Of a stretch of 64,000 nt of DNA, positions 53,416-62,554 are shown one piece after another (position 1 is the first letter of the stretch; every line of letters begins with the position of its first letter). A program made the translations under genes and the position numbers. The notes beneath the pieces were generated by a model that was not told the origin of the DNA, did no database searches, and saw only the letters and a program-made list of their open reading frames with translations. This DNA is from an uncultured Clostridia bacterium. Its GTDB lineage: Bacteria; Bacillota; Clostridia; Christensenellales; UBA1242. Where the stretch lies: the NCBI GenBank assembly GCA_944377485.1, contig CALWFB010000004.1:1-64000 (forward strand), given 5' to 3'.

Positions 53416-53827
53416 CGCCTTTTTCCTTGTATACTACTCTGGTCTTACAAGGAAGTTTATGTGAAGCGAGTCTAAGTGCTTCAAGACAAATTTCTTCGCT
53501 TGGTCCGCTCACTTCAATAATAACTCTATCACGTTTAACAACTGCTACGTGACCGACTTGTGCACCTTTACCGCTACCCATACGAGTGTCGGCAGGTTTT
53601 TTAGTAATAGGTTTATGTGGGAACACTTTTATCCAAAGTTTTCCACCACGTTTCATATATCTATTAATCGCAACACGTGCTGCTTCAAGTTGGTTAGGTG
53701 TAATCCAACATGGTTCAGTAGCTTGAAGACCATAATCTCCATACGTCACTTTGCTTCCACGAATAGCACGACCTGTCATACGACCACGGTGTTGCTTTCT
53801 TCTCTTTTCTCTCTTAGGCATTAACAT
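53396..53827 (-). CDS. rplP: 50S ribosomal protein L16
   Basis: 143 residues with [37 protein letters not shown] and the [17 protein letters not shown] loop near the peptidyl-transferase centre. AAGGAG lies 9 nt before the ATG at 53827, so the two extra residues (ML) before MPKR are retained. Confidence 0.96.
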   Translation of the reverse strand: MLMPKREKRRKQHRGRMTGRAIRGSKVTYGDYGLQATEPCWITPNQLEAARVAINRYMKRGGKLWIKVFPHKPITKKPADTRMGSGKGAQVGHVAVVKRDRVIIEVSGPSEEICLEALRLASHKLPCKTRVVYKEKGGENNEE

Positions 53828-53828
53828 A

Positions 53829-54503
53829 TTAGTTTTCTCCTTTCTTGTGATTTACTGAACTTTGAGAAACTTTACCCAAAATTTCACCCTTATTAATCCA
53901 CACTTTAACACCTAAAACACCGAAAGTTGTGTGAGCTTCTGTACACGCATAATCGATGTTTGCTCTGATTGTGTGAAGAGGAAGTGAACCTTCGTGGTAG
54001 TGTTCACTACGAGCAATTTCAGCACCGTCAAGACGACCGGACACCATAGTCTTTACGCCAACAGCACCCGCTCTCATCACTCTTTGCATAGCAGATTTCA
54101 TAACACGTCTGAATTGAGCACGTTTTTCTAGTTGACTAGCGATTGATTCTGCCACCAATTTTGCATCTAAGTCTGGATTTTTTTGTTCAACGATATTTAC
54201 GTTAACTTTCTTTGCATCAGTCATCTTCTCAACGCTTTTCTTTAATGCTTCAACTCCTGCACCTTTTTGACCAATTAACACACCTGGTTTAGCAGTTGTG
54301 ATTGTCACAGTGATTGAATCATTTGTTCTTTCAATCAAAACGTTAGAGATTGCACAACTTTTATATTCTTTAAGGATATAGTTGCGGATAACGTTATCTT
54401 CCTTAATGTTTTTTGCTATATTTTTCTTGTCTGTGTACCAAAAAGAATTCCAAGTCTTGTTGATACCAATTCTCATTCCATTCGGATTAACTTTTTGTCC
54501 CAT
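53829..54503 (-). CDS. rpsC: 30S ribosomal protein S3
   Basis: 224 residues: [22 protein letters not shown]-domain loop [15 protein letters not shown], and the C-terminal [18 protein letters not shown]. mRNA-entry protein. Confidence 0.97.
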   Translation of the reverse strand: MGQKVNPNGMRIGINKTWNSFWYTDKKNIAKNIKEDNVIRNYILKEYKSCAISNVLIERTNDSITVTITTAKPGVLIGQKGAGVEALKKSVEKMTDAKKVNVNIVEQKNPDLDAKLVAESIASQLEKRAQFRRVMKSAMQRVMRAGAVGVKTMVSGRLDGAEIARSEHYHEGSLPLHTIRANIDYACTEAHTTFGVLGVKVWINKGEILGKVSQSSVNHKKGEN

Positions 54504-54507
54504 ACTT

Positions 54508-54900
54508 CTACTCCTTTACATCTAGCACAACTTTAATGTGACTAGTTCTTGTGACAATTCTATCAGCGCCATGTGCTCTACCACGGAAATAAACTTTATT
54601 TACTCGTGTAGGACCTGCACCTAAGATAACTTCTGCCAACTTCAAATCATGAACATTCATTCCCTTGTTGTGCTCAGCATTTGCACCAGCAGATTTAACC
54701 ACTTTTAAAAGAATCGCTGCTGCATCTTGTGGCATATTAGATAAAATTGCCACTGCATCATCATAACTCTTACCACGTACTGTGTCGATAACAATCTTTG
54801 CCTTTGTAGGAGAAAGACGAACGTGACGAACACAAGCATATGGACGAGTGTCTTTAACTGCTTTGATTTTTTCTGATTTTTCTCTAATTCTCTTTGCCAT
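54508..54900 (-). CDS. rplV: 50S ribosomal protein L22
   Basis: 130 residues with VRLSPTKAKIVIDTVRGKS and the tunnel hairpin GPTRVNKVYFRGRAHGADRI. The N-terminus has a 15-residue basic extension. Confidence 0.97.
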   Translation of the reverse strand: MAKRIREKSEKIKAVKDTRPYACVRHVRLSPTKAKIVIDTVRGKSYDDAVAILSNMPQDAAAILLKVVKSAGANAEHNKGMNVHDLKLAEVILGAGPTRVNKVYFRGRAHGADRIVTRTSHIKVVLDVKE

Positions 54901-54909
54901 AGTTCACTC

Positions 54910-55188
54910 CTACTTTTTACCCTTTGCATCTTTTTGTTTGTGTCCTTTGAAGGTACGAGTTGGAGCAAATTCTCCCAACTTGTGACCTACCATGTCCACT
55001 GTGCAATATACAGGTATATGTTTTTTACCATTGTGTACAGCGATTGTGTGCCCTACGAATTCTGGATAGATAGTACTTGAACGAGACCATGTTTTGATGG
55101 CTTTTTTCTCATTCTTTTCATTCATCTCAGTAATACGTTGCATCAACTTTTCTTCCACGAATGGTTTTTTCTTCAAACTTCTACTCAT
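54910..55188 (-). CDS. rpsS: 30S ribosomal protein S19
   Basis: 92 residues: [41 protein letters not shown] and [14 protein letters not shown]. Canonical. Confidence 0.97.
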   Translation of the reverse strand: MSRSLKKKPFVEEKLMQRITEMNEKNEKKAIKTWSRSSTIYPEFVGHTIAVHNGKKHIPVYCTVDMVGHKLGEFAPTRTFKGHKQKDAKGKK

Positions 55189-55197
55189 AAACTACTC

Positions 55198-56034
55198 CTA
55201 CTTAGCTTTGGCTCTCTTGACAATCAATTTGTCACTAGCCTTTTTATGTTTTCTAGTCTTGTATCCAAGAGCTGGTTTACCCCAAGGAGTGACAGGACCT
55301 GCGTGACCAACTGGTGATTTACCTTCACCACCACCATGTGGGTGGTCAACTGGGTTCATCGCAGAACCACGCACTGATGGTCTAACACCTAAGTGACGTT
55401 TACGTCCAGCTTTACCAAGGGATACGATTTCATTTTCTTCATTACCGATTGTACCGATAGTAGCACGACACACAGCAAGTACTTTTCTCATTTCGCCAGA
55501 AGGTAAGCGCAAAGTTGCGTATGCCCCTTCTTTTGCCATAAGTTGAGCAGACATACCCGCACTTCTAGCCATCTGTCCACCTTTACCTGGTTGCAATTCA
55601 ATATTGTGAACAATAGCACCTAGCGGAATATCTTTCAATTCAAGTGCATTACCTGGCTTAATTTCAGCGCCAGTTCCGCTCATAACCCTATCTCCAACAT
55701 TAAGTCCCTTTGGAGCAAGGATAAATCTCTTTTCACCATCAGCATATGTCAACAATGCAATATATGCTGTTCTGTTTGGGTCGTATTGGATACTTTCAAC
55801 TTTTGCCATGATTCCATCTTTATTACGTTTGAAATCAATTTTTCTATATTTGCGTCTATTAGCGCCACCAATATTACGAACGGTTATTTTACCCTGAGCA
55901 TTACGACCGCCTGTCTTTTTAACTTCTGTCAGCAATGACTTTGGTGCTACTGCATCTTTTGTCAATTCATCATATGTCTTGTAGGTTTTGAATCTACTGC
56001 CGGCAGATGTAGGTTTTATCTTTCTTATCGCCAT
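55198..56034 (-). CDS. rplB: 50S ribosomal protein L2
   Basis: 278 residues. Conserved end includes [18 protein letters not shown], with the His important for peptidyl transfer, and the middle has [19 protein letters not shown]. Canonical length. Confidence 0.98.
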   Translation of the reverse strand: MAIRKIKPTSAGSRFKTYKTYDELTKDAVAPKSLLTEVKKTGGRNAQGKITVRNIGGANRRKYRKIDFKRNKDGIMAKVESIQYDPNRTAYIALLTYADGEKRFILAPKGLNVGDRVMSGTGAEIKPGNALELKDIPLGAIVHNIELQPGKGGQMARSAGMSAQLMAKEGAYATLRLPSGEMRKVLAVCRATIGTIGNEENEIVSLGKAGRKRHLGVRPSVRGSAMNPVDHPHGGGEGKSPVGHAGPVTPWGKPALGYKTRKHKKASDKLIVKRAKAK

Positions 56035-56046
56035 AATCTACTCCTT

Positions 56047-56349
56047 TTAGTTCAAACTCTCGAAGAATGCGATAGCCTTTGATTCAGGTTTCAAGAAAAC
56101 AATTGCTTTCTTGTAATCGCTCGTTCGACCAGTCACTCGACCTTGTTTTGTATTTCTTGATTTTTCTTTTCCTTTGCAGTTTACAGTATTCACACGTTCA
56201 ACTTGAACTTCAAACAATTCTTCAACTGCTTTTTTGATTTCCACTTTGTTTGCATTTACATTAACTTTAAATGTATACACTTTGTTTGGGAAGCCAGCGT
56301 ACGACTTTTCAGTCATAATCGGCTCCAAGATTATTTCTTGCGCTTTCAT
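56047..56349 (-). CDS. rplW: 50S ribosomal protein L23
   Basis: 100 residues: IILEPIMTEKSY, VNVNANKVEIKKAVEELFEV and the loop around residues 55-75. It is the docking site for trigger factor and SRP. It shares one nucleotide with rplD. Confidence 0.96.
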   Translation of the reverse strand: MKAQEIILEPIMTEKSYAGFPNKVYTFKVNVNANKVEIKKAVEELFEVQVERVNTVNCKGKEKSRNTKQGRVTGRTSDYKKAIVFLKPESKAIAFFESLN

Positions 56350-56972
56350 TATACGTATGCCTCCTCTAATTTCTTAATTGCATCTTTTGTGAACACTAAA
56401 TATGTGTTTTCTACTACTTGTGCCACATTGAGTAGCATAACATCTTCACAACTAACTTTTTGAATATTTCCAGTTGCTCTTATTACGCCCTCATCTTTTC
56501 CATTAGTTAAAATCATAGTACGTTTATTCAAACCAAATGTCTTTAAGAATTCGCTAGCACTCTTGGTTTTGTTGTCAGCAAATTTTACTTCATCTAGAAT
56601 GAACACTTCGTTTTGTCTGATTTTTTGTGATAATGCAGATGAAAATGCTATATCTCTCATCTTCTTATTAATCTTTTGACTAAAATCACGTGGTTTTGGA
56701 GCGAATACTACACCACCACCATCGAATTGTGGAGCACTACGTTCATCATGACGAGCACCACCAGTACCTTTTTGTCTGTATAATTTCTTCTTACTAGCAT
56801 TAACTTCGCTACGAGTAAGAGTTGATTTTGTTCCTTGTCTTGCGTTGTTGTGCAATGCTACAACCACTTGATGAATAAGTGGTTCGTTATAGTCTGCATC
56901 GAACACTAAATCGTTCAGACTAATATCGCCAACCGCCTCTTTCTTCATATTATAAACTTTTAGTTTCGCCAT
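56349..56972 (-). CDS. rplD: 50S ribosomal protein L4
   Basis: 207 residues with the tunnel loop RSEVNASKKKLYRQKGTGGARH and KPRDFSQKINKKMRDIAFSS-type helix. In some bacteria L4 represses its own operon through the S10 leader; a structured leader is present here. Confidence 0.96.
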   Translation of the reverse strand: MAKLKVYNMKKEAVGDISLNDLVFDADYNEPLIHQVVVALHNNARQGTKSTLTRSEVNASKKKLYRQKGTGGARHDERSAPQFDGGGVVFAPKPRDFSQKINKKMRDIAFSSALSQKIRQNEVFILDEVKFADNKTKSASEFLKTFGLNKRTMILTNGKDEGVIRATGNIQKVSCEDVMLLNVAQVVENTYLVFTKDAIKKLEEAYV

Positions 56973-56983
56973 AGTTTACTCCT

Positions 56984-57616
56984 TTAAGCTTTCACCGCAG
57001 ATTTGATAGTGACGATTGATTTCTTTGGTCCAGGAATTGCACCTTTAACCAAAATCAAATTTCTATCAGCATCTACACGTACAACTTTAAGATTTTGCAC
57101 TGTCACGGCTTCATGACCGTAGTGACCTGGCATCTTTTTGCCTTTGAATACTCTACTAGGTGTTGAGTTTGCGCCCATTGAACCTACTTCTCTATGAACA
57201 GGTCCAACACCGTGAGTCATTTTTAATCTCTGTTGATTCCAACGTTTAATTACACCAGTGAACCCATGTCCTTTGGTAATTCCAGATACGTCTACCAAAT
57301 CTCCTTCGCTAAACATATCTGCTTTAATCTCTTGACCAAGACTAAATTTTGAAACGTCATCATATTTAAATTCTTTCATCACACGTTTTGGTTCTACACC
57401 AGCTTTTTTGAAAGCACCAGCTTGTGATTTGTTCACATTCTTTGCTTTGATATCTCCGAATGCTACTTGCACTGAGTTATAACCATCTGTGTCTGTAGTC
57501 TTAATTTGAGTCACATAGCAAGGACCTGCTTCAATTACTGTCACAGGTTCAACTCTTCCGTCATCAGTAAACACTTGTGTCATACCGATTTTTCTACCAA
57601 TAATCGCTTTTTCCAC
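56984..57616 (-). CDS. rplC: 50S ribosomal protein L3
   Basis: 210 residues: [31 protein letters not shown] and [21 protein letters not shown]. It contacts the peptidyl-transferase centre. Canonical. Confidence 0.97.
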   Translation of the reverse strand: MEKAIIGRKIGMTQVFTDDGRVEPVTVIEAGPCYVTQIKTTDTDGYNSVQVAFGDIKAKNVNKSQAGAFKKAGVEPKRVMKEFKYDDVSKFSLGQEIKADMFSEGDLVDVSGITKGHGFTGVIKRWNQQRLKMTHGVGPVHREVGSMGANSTPSRVFKGKKMPGHYGHEAVTVQNLKVVRVDADRNLILVKGAIPGPKKSIVTIKSAVKA

Positions 57617-57626
57617 AGTTCCCTCC

Positions 57627-57935
57627 TTATAGTTCTACCTTGATATCTACACCAGCAGGTACATTCATTTTTAGCAATGTATCAACTGCTTTTGCATTAG
57701 GTGCGAACACATCAATTAATCTAACATGTGTACGAGATTCAAATTGTTCACGTGAATCTTTGTACTTGTGCGTAGCACGGATAATTGTCACCACTTCCCT
57801 TTTTGTTGGTAGTGGAACAGGTCCAGAAATTTTACATCCAGACTTTGTTGCAGTGTCAAGAATTCTTGATACTACATTTTCTAGCAAACCTATATCGTAT
57901 GATGTAAGTTTGATTCTAAGTTTTGTTGTTGCCAT
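57627..57935 (-). CDS. rpsJ: 30S ribosomal protein S10
   Basis: 102 residues from [38 protein letters not shown] and [20 protein letters not shown] are conserved. The start at 57935 follows AAGGAG; the longer frame from 58013 reads into the leader. First gene of the S10-spc-alpha block. Confidence 0.97.
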   Translation of the reverse strand: MATTKLRIKLTSYDIGLLENVVSRILDTATKSGCKISGPVPLPTKREVVTIIRATHKYKDSREQFESRTHVRLIDVFAPNAKAVDTLLKMNVPAGVDIKVEL

Positions 57936-58213
57936 TTTTTCTCTCCTTTTATATATAGTCAACACTAAACCAACTCTAACTTTACTATCAGGCATTTGAA
58001 CATTTTCATTCAATCAATTATAGCGTATTGCGGTAGTTTGCCTTAGCACTTGCTCGCATTTACACTATGCCGGGTGTAAAGTGCTGATTTTCAAAAATAA
58101 ATTGGGCAGTGCCCTTTACTTTGCTGTCGGCGTCCAACCGGACTAGGTCAACATAAATTCCCATTTGTCGCTTGCTAACAAATGCAACCTTATGCGTCAA
58201 ACCATTAATCAGC
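57936..58213 (-). promoter_or_regulatory. Long structured leader of the S10 operon
   Basis: About 278 nt between the predicted start point and rpsJ, GC-richer than neighbouring intergenic DNA and containing self-complementary segments such as GGGCACTGCCC (58108-58118 region) and GCATTTGTTAGC/GCGACAAATG-like arms. It resembles ribosomal-protein autoregulatory leaders in position and size. The short ORF across it (58060-58248) looks spurious. Ligand (L4 or another protein) is inferred. Confidence 0.55.
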
Positions 58214-58219
58214 ATTTTT

Positions 58220-58248
58220 ATTCTATCAAAGAAAATAATGATTGTCAA
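58220..58248 (-). promoter_or_regulatory. Promoter of the S10 operon
   Basis: TTGACA (58248-58243), 17 bp, TAGAAT (58225-58220) with TG extension. Confidence 0.8.
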
Positions 58249-58333
58249 CCCTTTTTATAAACTTTTTTAACAAATTATATATTAAAAATCTATCAATAAT
58301 TTACCTTTTTAGTTGACACCCATCTTGACCCAC

Positions 58334-58362
58334 TTTACATTCAAAATGAAATTTGATACACT
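58334..58362 (+). promoter_or_regulatory. Leaderless promoter of the RNHCP gene
   Basis: TTTACA, 17 bp, TACACT with TG extension; 6 nt to the ATG at 58369. Confidence 0.65.
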
Positions 58363-58368
58363 ACAATT

Positions 58369-58698
58369 ATGAAACAATTTGAAAAGAATGATAATAGTTT
58401 TGTCTGTGCCTGGTGTGGTAGACTCGTTCCAGAATTAAAATACACATCTCGTGACCATTGCACGCATTGCCTTGCATCTCTGCATGTGGATATCAATCCT
58501 GGGGATAGAGCAAATTCATGCGGAGGAATACTTTTCCCCATTGATGTCACAATTAGTGGGAAAAAAGGATATATAATACAATACAGGTGTAGCAAATGTG
58601 GAAAACTACATAACAACAAGTCAGCTGACGATGATGAATTTGCAACAATTTTAAAAGTTATGAACACAACCTACAATCCCACAGATTATAAAAAATAA
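58369..58698 (+). CDS. RNHCP-domain zinc protein
   Basis: 109 residues. FVCAWCGRLVPELKYTSRDHC contains the two-Cys start and the RxHC element for which RNHCP is named (here RDHCTHCL), followed by SLHVDINPGDRANSCGG and YRCSKCGKLHNNKSADDDEF. All zinc ligands (two CxxC pairs and HCxxC) are present. Function unknown. There is no Shine-Dalgarno site; the promoter's -10 box ends 6 nt before the ATG, predicting a leaderless mRNA. It is divergent from the S10 operon. Confidence 0.8.
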   Translation: MKQFEKNDNSFVCAWCGRLVPELKYTSRDHCTHCLASLHVDINPGDRANSCGGILFPIDVTISGKKGYIIQYRCSKCGKLHNNKSADDDEFATILKVMNTTYNPTDYKK

Positions 58699-58903
58699 AA
58701 TTGATTAAAAAAAGAAAAGTTATAATATAATTTTAATAACAAAATATTAATATCTAATTTTATAATATTTTTGTCATCATAAGATTAGATATATCCACAT
58801 ATATTATGAAAAGATATTTTTATATTTTTGCTTTTATATTTACTAAAATATAATCTTTATGTTCGTTTAATCAAATAATTAATAAAATTTTTTAAAAAAG
58901 GTA

Positions 58904-58932
58904 TTTACAAATATAAAATAATGTGTTAAAAT
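58904..58932 (+). promoter_or_regulatory. Promoter of the 159-aa hypothetical gene
   Basis: TTTACA, 17 bp, TAAAAT with TG extension; a leader with AAGGAG follows. The gap 58699-58903 is AT-rich with nothing else seen. Confidence 0.65.
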
Positions 58933-58964
58933 TCTAATGAATTAAATCAATTAAGGAGTAAATT

Positions 58965-59444
58965 ATGCCTAATAACGATAATAAAAATAATAATTTAATA
59001 CCTCAATTTATACCAGATAATTCAGCGGTAGCAAGAAAACTTGACAACATGTCAGACCAAGAGTTGTTCGAAAGATATTTTATGCCAACAAATAATCCTA
59101 ATTGGGATATTAGAAAAGATGCCTCAGATGTTGTTAATGTTAAAATCCCTAAAACAGAAAAATATAAATATGCAAAAACTGTATCAGTTAGTGGAGAACC
59201 ATTAGATTATTTTGTTGCAGTTTTAAGTAATAGATTAAATACCTATATCCCTAACGGATATAAACTTAATATGCTTAATATCATAGAAGATTTTGAAAAT
59301 ATCTTGATAGAAAATTCTGAACAAGCAAGAGATGTGTCTAGAACAAAAAAAGTCAATAGATTCTTGTATGATGTGACAAGATACTTTGTAGATTTGTGCA
59401 ATCTAGGTCTTGATTACATTCTTGCGGATACAGCAAATCAATAA
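58965..59444 (+). CDS. Hypothetical protein, 159 aa
   Basis: Not recognised. The N-terminus is Asn- and Asp-rich and likely disordered (NNDNKNNNLIPQ). The rest is soluble and helical with MSDQELFERYFMPTNNPN and a Tyr/Phe/Leu-rich end (RFLYDVTRYFVDLCNLGLDYI). AAGGAG precedes the ATG. It is convergent with the large gene that follows; both may be lineage-specific. Confidence 0.6.
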   Translation: MPNNDNKNNNLIPQFIPDNSAVARKLDNMSDQELFERYFMPTNNPNWDIRKDASDVVNVKIPKTEKYKYAKTVSVSGEPLDYFVAVLSNRLNTYIPNGYKLNMLNIIEDFENILIENSEQARDVSRTKKVNRFLYDVTRYFVDLCNLGLDYILADTANQ

Positions 59445-59445
59445 T

Positions 59446-59473
59446 AAAAAAATCGCCGCATGGCGATTTTTTT
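59446..59473. terminator. Bidirectional intrinsic terminator
   Basis: AAAAAATCGCC/GGCGATTTTTT stem between convergent genes. Confidence 0.9.
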
Positions 59474-61310
59474 ATGGTGTAGATGTATAATTTTCTTCGT
59501 TTATGATTTCCACATTGCCTTCCCTAATCACTTCAATTTTTCCTCTTCCTGTTTTATATTCTTTGTCGATATCTTCAATTTTATTATTATTCATGACTCC
59601 GATATTAATTGTAGTCTGTTTTTTACCTTTATTTGTTTGGCTAACCGCCGCTGGCCTATTTAAACCATTGTTTGTATCCTTATGTTGAGTTGTCGTTGCT
59701 GGATGCACTCTTCTTCCAATCATGCCATTGCCACTAGAAACTCCATTCGAATTTGTGGTTGCTTTTTTCCTTGGAGCTGTGCTAGCAGATTGTGTTGGAG
59801 CCGCTTTTTTATCTCCTTTCTTTGCCTGCCCTGACGGAGCTTTTGCACCTGTTTTAGTCGCACTCGCTTTCTTCACGTTTGCACTATTTTCTTTTTTCTT
59901 TTCAGGTTCTGGATTGGTATTAGCCTGTACGTTGGTTTCCGCTTTCTTCTCTTCTTTATTTGTTTTCTTTGCTTCGGCCTTTGTTTCTTTTATTTTTTCA
60001 GTTGTGGCTACTCCCACATTCTCTTTAACATTTGCGCCTATACCATTAAGCGCATTAATTAGTTTTGCCCGGTTGGAAGATGATGCTTGTGTCTTATCTT
60101 TTATTTCTTCTTTTGCACCATTGACCGCTGCACCGATTACTGCACCTGCAACTATTGCATCTAATAATCTTGAATTAGCTTTCGCCCTATCTTTTGAAAT
60201 TTTTCTATCCTTACCCTGTTCTGAAACTTCTACATCATTTGAATCGTTTCCTCTTTCAAGGATAATTCCAGTATTAATCGCAATCGCCTCAGCAATGTTT
60301 CGTTCAACAACTTGTTTTTCTGCTTGCAAATTATTTTGAGCTAATTCTGGTATGGTCTGTCTTTCTTCTTCTCTATATGTTTCAAGAACTATTTTATCTT
60401 TTTTTTCTGCCGTGATTTCATTGCCAACATGCTCTTCATTAACCTCAATTGTTTCTGTCTTATATTCAATAGTATCTTGAACTTTAATATTGTGTTCTAC
60501 TTGAACATTATGTTTTTCTGCTTCAAATTCTTTTTTCTCTTCTTCATCTAGCACATTGATATTGTTTTCAATAACTTTCTCTATTATTTCATTTACCGTC
60601 TTTGCGAAATTTGGTCTATCTATACGTATAAAATCTTTCTTTTCAGTCAAAGTAGATTTCAACTCAGCATCGACTATTTTCTTTAATTTTGGATAATGTT
60701 CAATAATGGCTAAGAGATTTACTGAATATTCTGCTTCTATCTCTTCGAGCTTTTCTTCATTATTTAAAAATATCTCATTCGCTTTAATAAGATATTTAAA
60801 ACGCTTAGTTAGCCCTGCATAAACAGCGAGAGCATCTTCGTCCATATGAAATACATCTAATATTTCTCCTGGGACAACAGATATATTCCAACGTCTATAT
60901 AATGCATTTTTATCTACTACACCAGACGTTTCAACTTCGTCCAAAATATATTCGTTGATATTGCTATATGTCCCACTATTTAACTTATTATTCGCTTCAA
61001 AACTTATTTTTTCAACTAGTGAAAGTGTGGCACGATTACCTTCTAGTGTCACCATAAAAGTAATCTGTTTGTCAAACTTTATATTGCTATAACAGATATC
61101 AATATTATCAATCGTATCTACGACATACTTTTTCATAGCGATTAACTCACGTTGAATATCAGGAGAAATGACATATTCTCCTTCCGAATTGAAATCACCC
61201 CACATATAACCAAGAATTGTATGACGCAAATTGTTGAATTTCAAATATTCAATTTCTGCGCTATCTTCGACATATCCTAAATCAGAATCCTGTTTTAAAT
61301 ACTTAGCCAT
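59472..61310 (-). CDS. Large hypothetical protein, 612 aa, with long low-complexity tail
   Basis: Not recognised. Residues 1-270 look folded (for example HTILGYMWGDFNSEGEYVIS). Residues 270-380 are highly charged and probably coiled (VQVEHNIKVQDTIEYKTETI, then EEERQTIPELAQNN). Near 389-405 a short Ala/Gly/Val-rich stretch (AIVAGAVIGAAVNGA) resembles a glycine-zipper or very weak membrane segment. Residues 420-570 are low-complexity and rich in Ala, Lys, Thr, Pro and Asn. No signal peptide. AGGAG precedes the ATG. Its role is unclear; a scaffold or nucleoid-associated role is possible but unsupported. Confidence 0.55.
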   Translation of the reverse strand: MAKYLKQDSDLGYVEDSAEIEYLKFNNLRHTILGYMWGDFNSEGEYVISPDIQRELIAMKKYVVDTIDNIDICYSNIKFDKQITFMVTLEGNRATLSLVEKISFEANNKLNSGTYSNINEYILDEVETSGVVDKNALYRRWNISVVPGEILDVFHMDEDALAVYAGLTKRFKYLIKANEIFLNNEEKLEEIEAEYSVNLLAIIEHYPKLKKIVDAELKSTLTEKKDFIRIDRPNFAKTVNEIIEKVIENNINVLDEEEKKEFEAEKHNVQVEHNIKVQDTIEYKTETIEVNEEHVGNEITAEKKDKIVLETYREEERQTIPELAQNNLQAEKQVVERNIAEAIAINTGIILERGNDSNDVEVSEQGKDRKISKDRAKANSRLLDAIVAGAVIGAAVNGAKEEIKDKTQASSSNRAKLINALNGIGANVKENVGVATTEKIKETKAEAKKTNKEEKKAETNVQANTNPEPEKKKENSANVKKASATKTGAKAPSGQAKKGDKKAAPTQSASTAPRKKATTNSNGVSSGNGMIGRRVHPATTTQHKDTNNGLNRPAAVSQTNKGKKQTTINIGVMNNNKIEDIDKEYKTGRGKIEVIREGNVEIINEENYTSTP

Positions 61311-61355
61311 ATATTTCTCCTGATTAAATTATAACATAGTTATTTAAAATTCGCA

Positions 61356-61383
61356 AACAAAAAATAGCGTCAAAGCGCTATTT
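61356..61383 (-). terminator. Intrinsic terminator after prfA
   Basis: On the minus strand AAATAGCG/CGCTATTT followed by a T-run. It lies between the prfA stop and the ATG of the large hypothetical gene. Confidence 0.75.
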
Positions 61384-61471
61384 AATTATTTGATTTTTTT
61401 AATGTTTTTATTTACAAAATTTATAAGACAAAAAATTAATTTAATGACCTTTGAATATGATTTGTTATAAT

Positions 61472-62542
61472 TTAATCTTCTTGTTCACTAAGTTTTCTTT
61501 GCTGGTCAGCAAGGGTTAGTGCATCAATCATTTCATCTAAATCACCATTCATAAAATCTTCAATGTTATAAAGACTAAGTCCTATTCTATGGTCTGTCAC
61601 TCTACCTTGTGGAAAGTTGTATGTCCTGATTCGTTCGCTTCTATCTCCGGTGCCCACTTGGCTCTTTCTATTTTGTTTGTATTCCGCTTCTTTCTGTTGT
61701 TGATAATAATCATACACCTTTGCTCTTAACATTGCAAAAGCTTTTTCTTTGTTTTGCGTCTGACTACGTTCGTCTTGGCAACTGACCACAATTCCTGTTG
61801 GAAAGTGTGTAATCCTAATAGCAGATTCCGTCTTGTTAATATGCTGTCCGCCCGCACCACTACTTCTGAATAAATCTATACGAATGTCTTTATCATTTAT
61901 CTCCACATCGGCATCTTCCATCTCTGGCAGAATTGCAACAGTAGCAGTAGAAGTATGCACTCTACCTTGGCTCTCAGTTTCTGGTACGCGCTGTACTCTA
62001 TGCACTCCTGATTCATATTTGAAACGTGCATATGCATTCTTGCCTTTTATCATCGCTTGCACTTCTTTAATACCGCCAAGTTCGGTCTCTTCAATATTCA
62101 TAATTTCCATTTTGAATTTGTGAGAATCACAATACATTTGATACATTCTTAGCAAACTGTGAGCAAATAAAGAACTTTCCTCTCCGCCTGCTCCACCACG
62201 GATTTCCAATATGACATTTTTTGTATCATTCTCGTCTTTTGGGAGCAACAAAATCTTTAATTGCTCTTCACTTTTACTTAACTTATCTTTTAATTCTTCA
62301 CATTCTTCTTTCAGCATACTTTTCATTTCGGCATCAGATTCTGTTTCAATTAAACTCTTTGCATCTTCATAATCTTTGCTTAGTTTTTCATAATTTTCAT
62401 ATTCTTCCATGAGAGGTTGAAGAGAAGAATGTTCTTTCACTTTCTTTTGCCAAGTTTTTGTGTCTGCTATGATTTGTGGGTCAGCTATTTCACGAGTTAA
62501 GTTGTCAAACTTTTCCTTAATCCCTTTCAACTTTTCCAACAT
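61472..62542 (-). CDS. prfA: Peptide chain release factor 1
   Basis: Terminates at UAA and UAG. 356 residues with GGAGGEESSLFAHSLLRMY, the tripeptide-anticodon area, and the GGQ loop in SSGAGGQHINKTESA that triggers hydrolysis. AAGGAG precedes the ATG. It is adjacent to prmC, which methylates that Gln. Confidence 0.98.
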   Translation of the reverse strand: MLEKLKGIKEKFDNLTREIADPQIIADTKTWQKKVKEHSSLQPLMEEYENYEKLSKDYEDAKSLIETESDAEMKSMLKEECEELKDKLSKSEEQLKILLLPKDENDTKNVILEIRGGAGGEESSLFAHSLLRMYQMYCDSHKFKMEIMNIEETELGGIKEVQAMIKGKNAYARFKYESGVHRVQRVPETESQGRVHTSTATVAILPEMEDADVEINDKDIRIDLFRSSGAGGQHINKTESAIRITHFPTGIVVSCQDERSQTQNKEKAFAMLRAKVYDYYQQQKEAEYKQNRKSQVGTGDRSERIRTYNFPQGRVTDHRIGLSLYNIEDFMNGDLDEMIDALTLADQQRKLSEQED

Positions 62543-62554
62543 ATATACTCCTTA

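Noticed and set aside
58060-58248. 62-aa ORF in the S10 leader
   Set aside because: It starts inside the promoter, lacks a ribosome binding site, and lies over structured leader sequence.
59722-60339. 205-aa plus-strand ORF opposite the 612-aa gene
   Set aside because: Its hydrophobic composition is the mirror of the Ala/Lys-rich tail, and there are no expression signals. The 612-aa frame is better supported.
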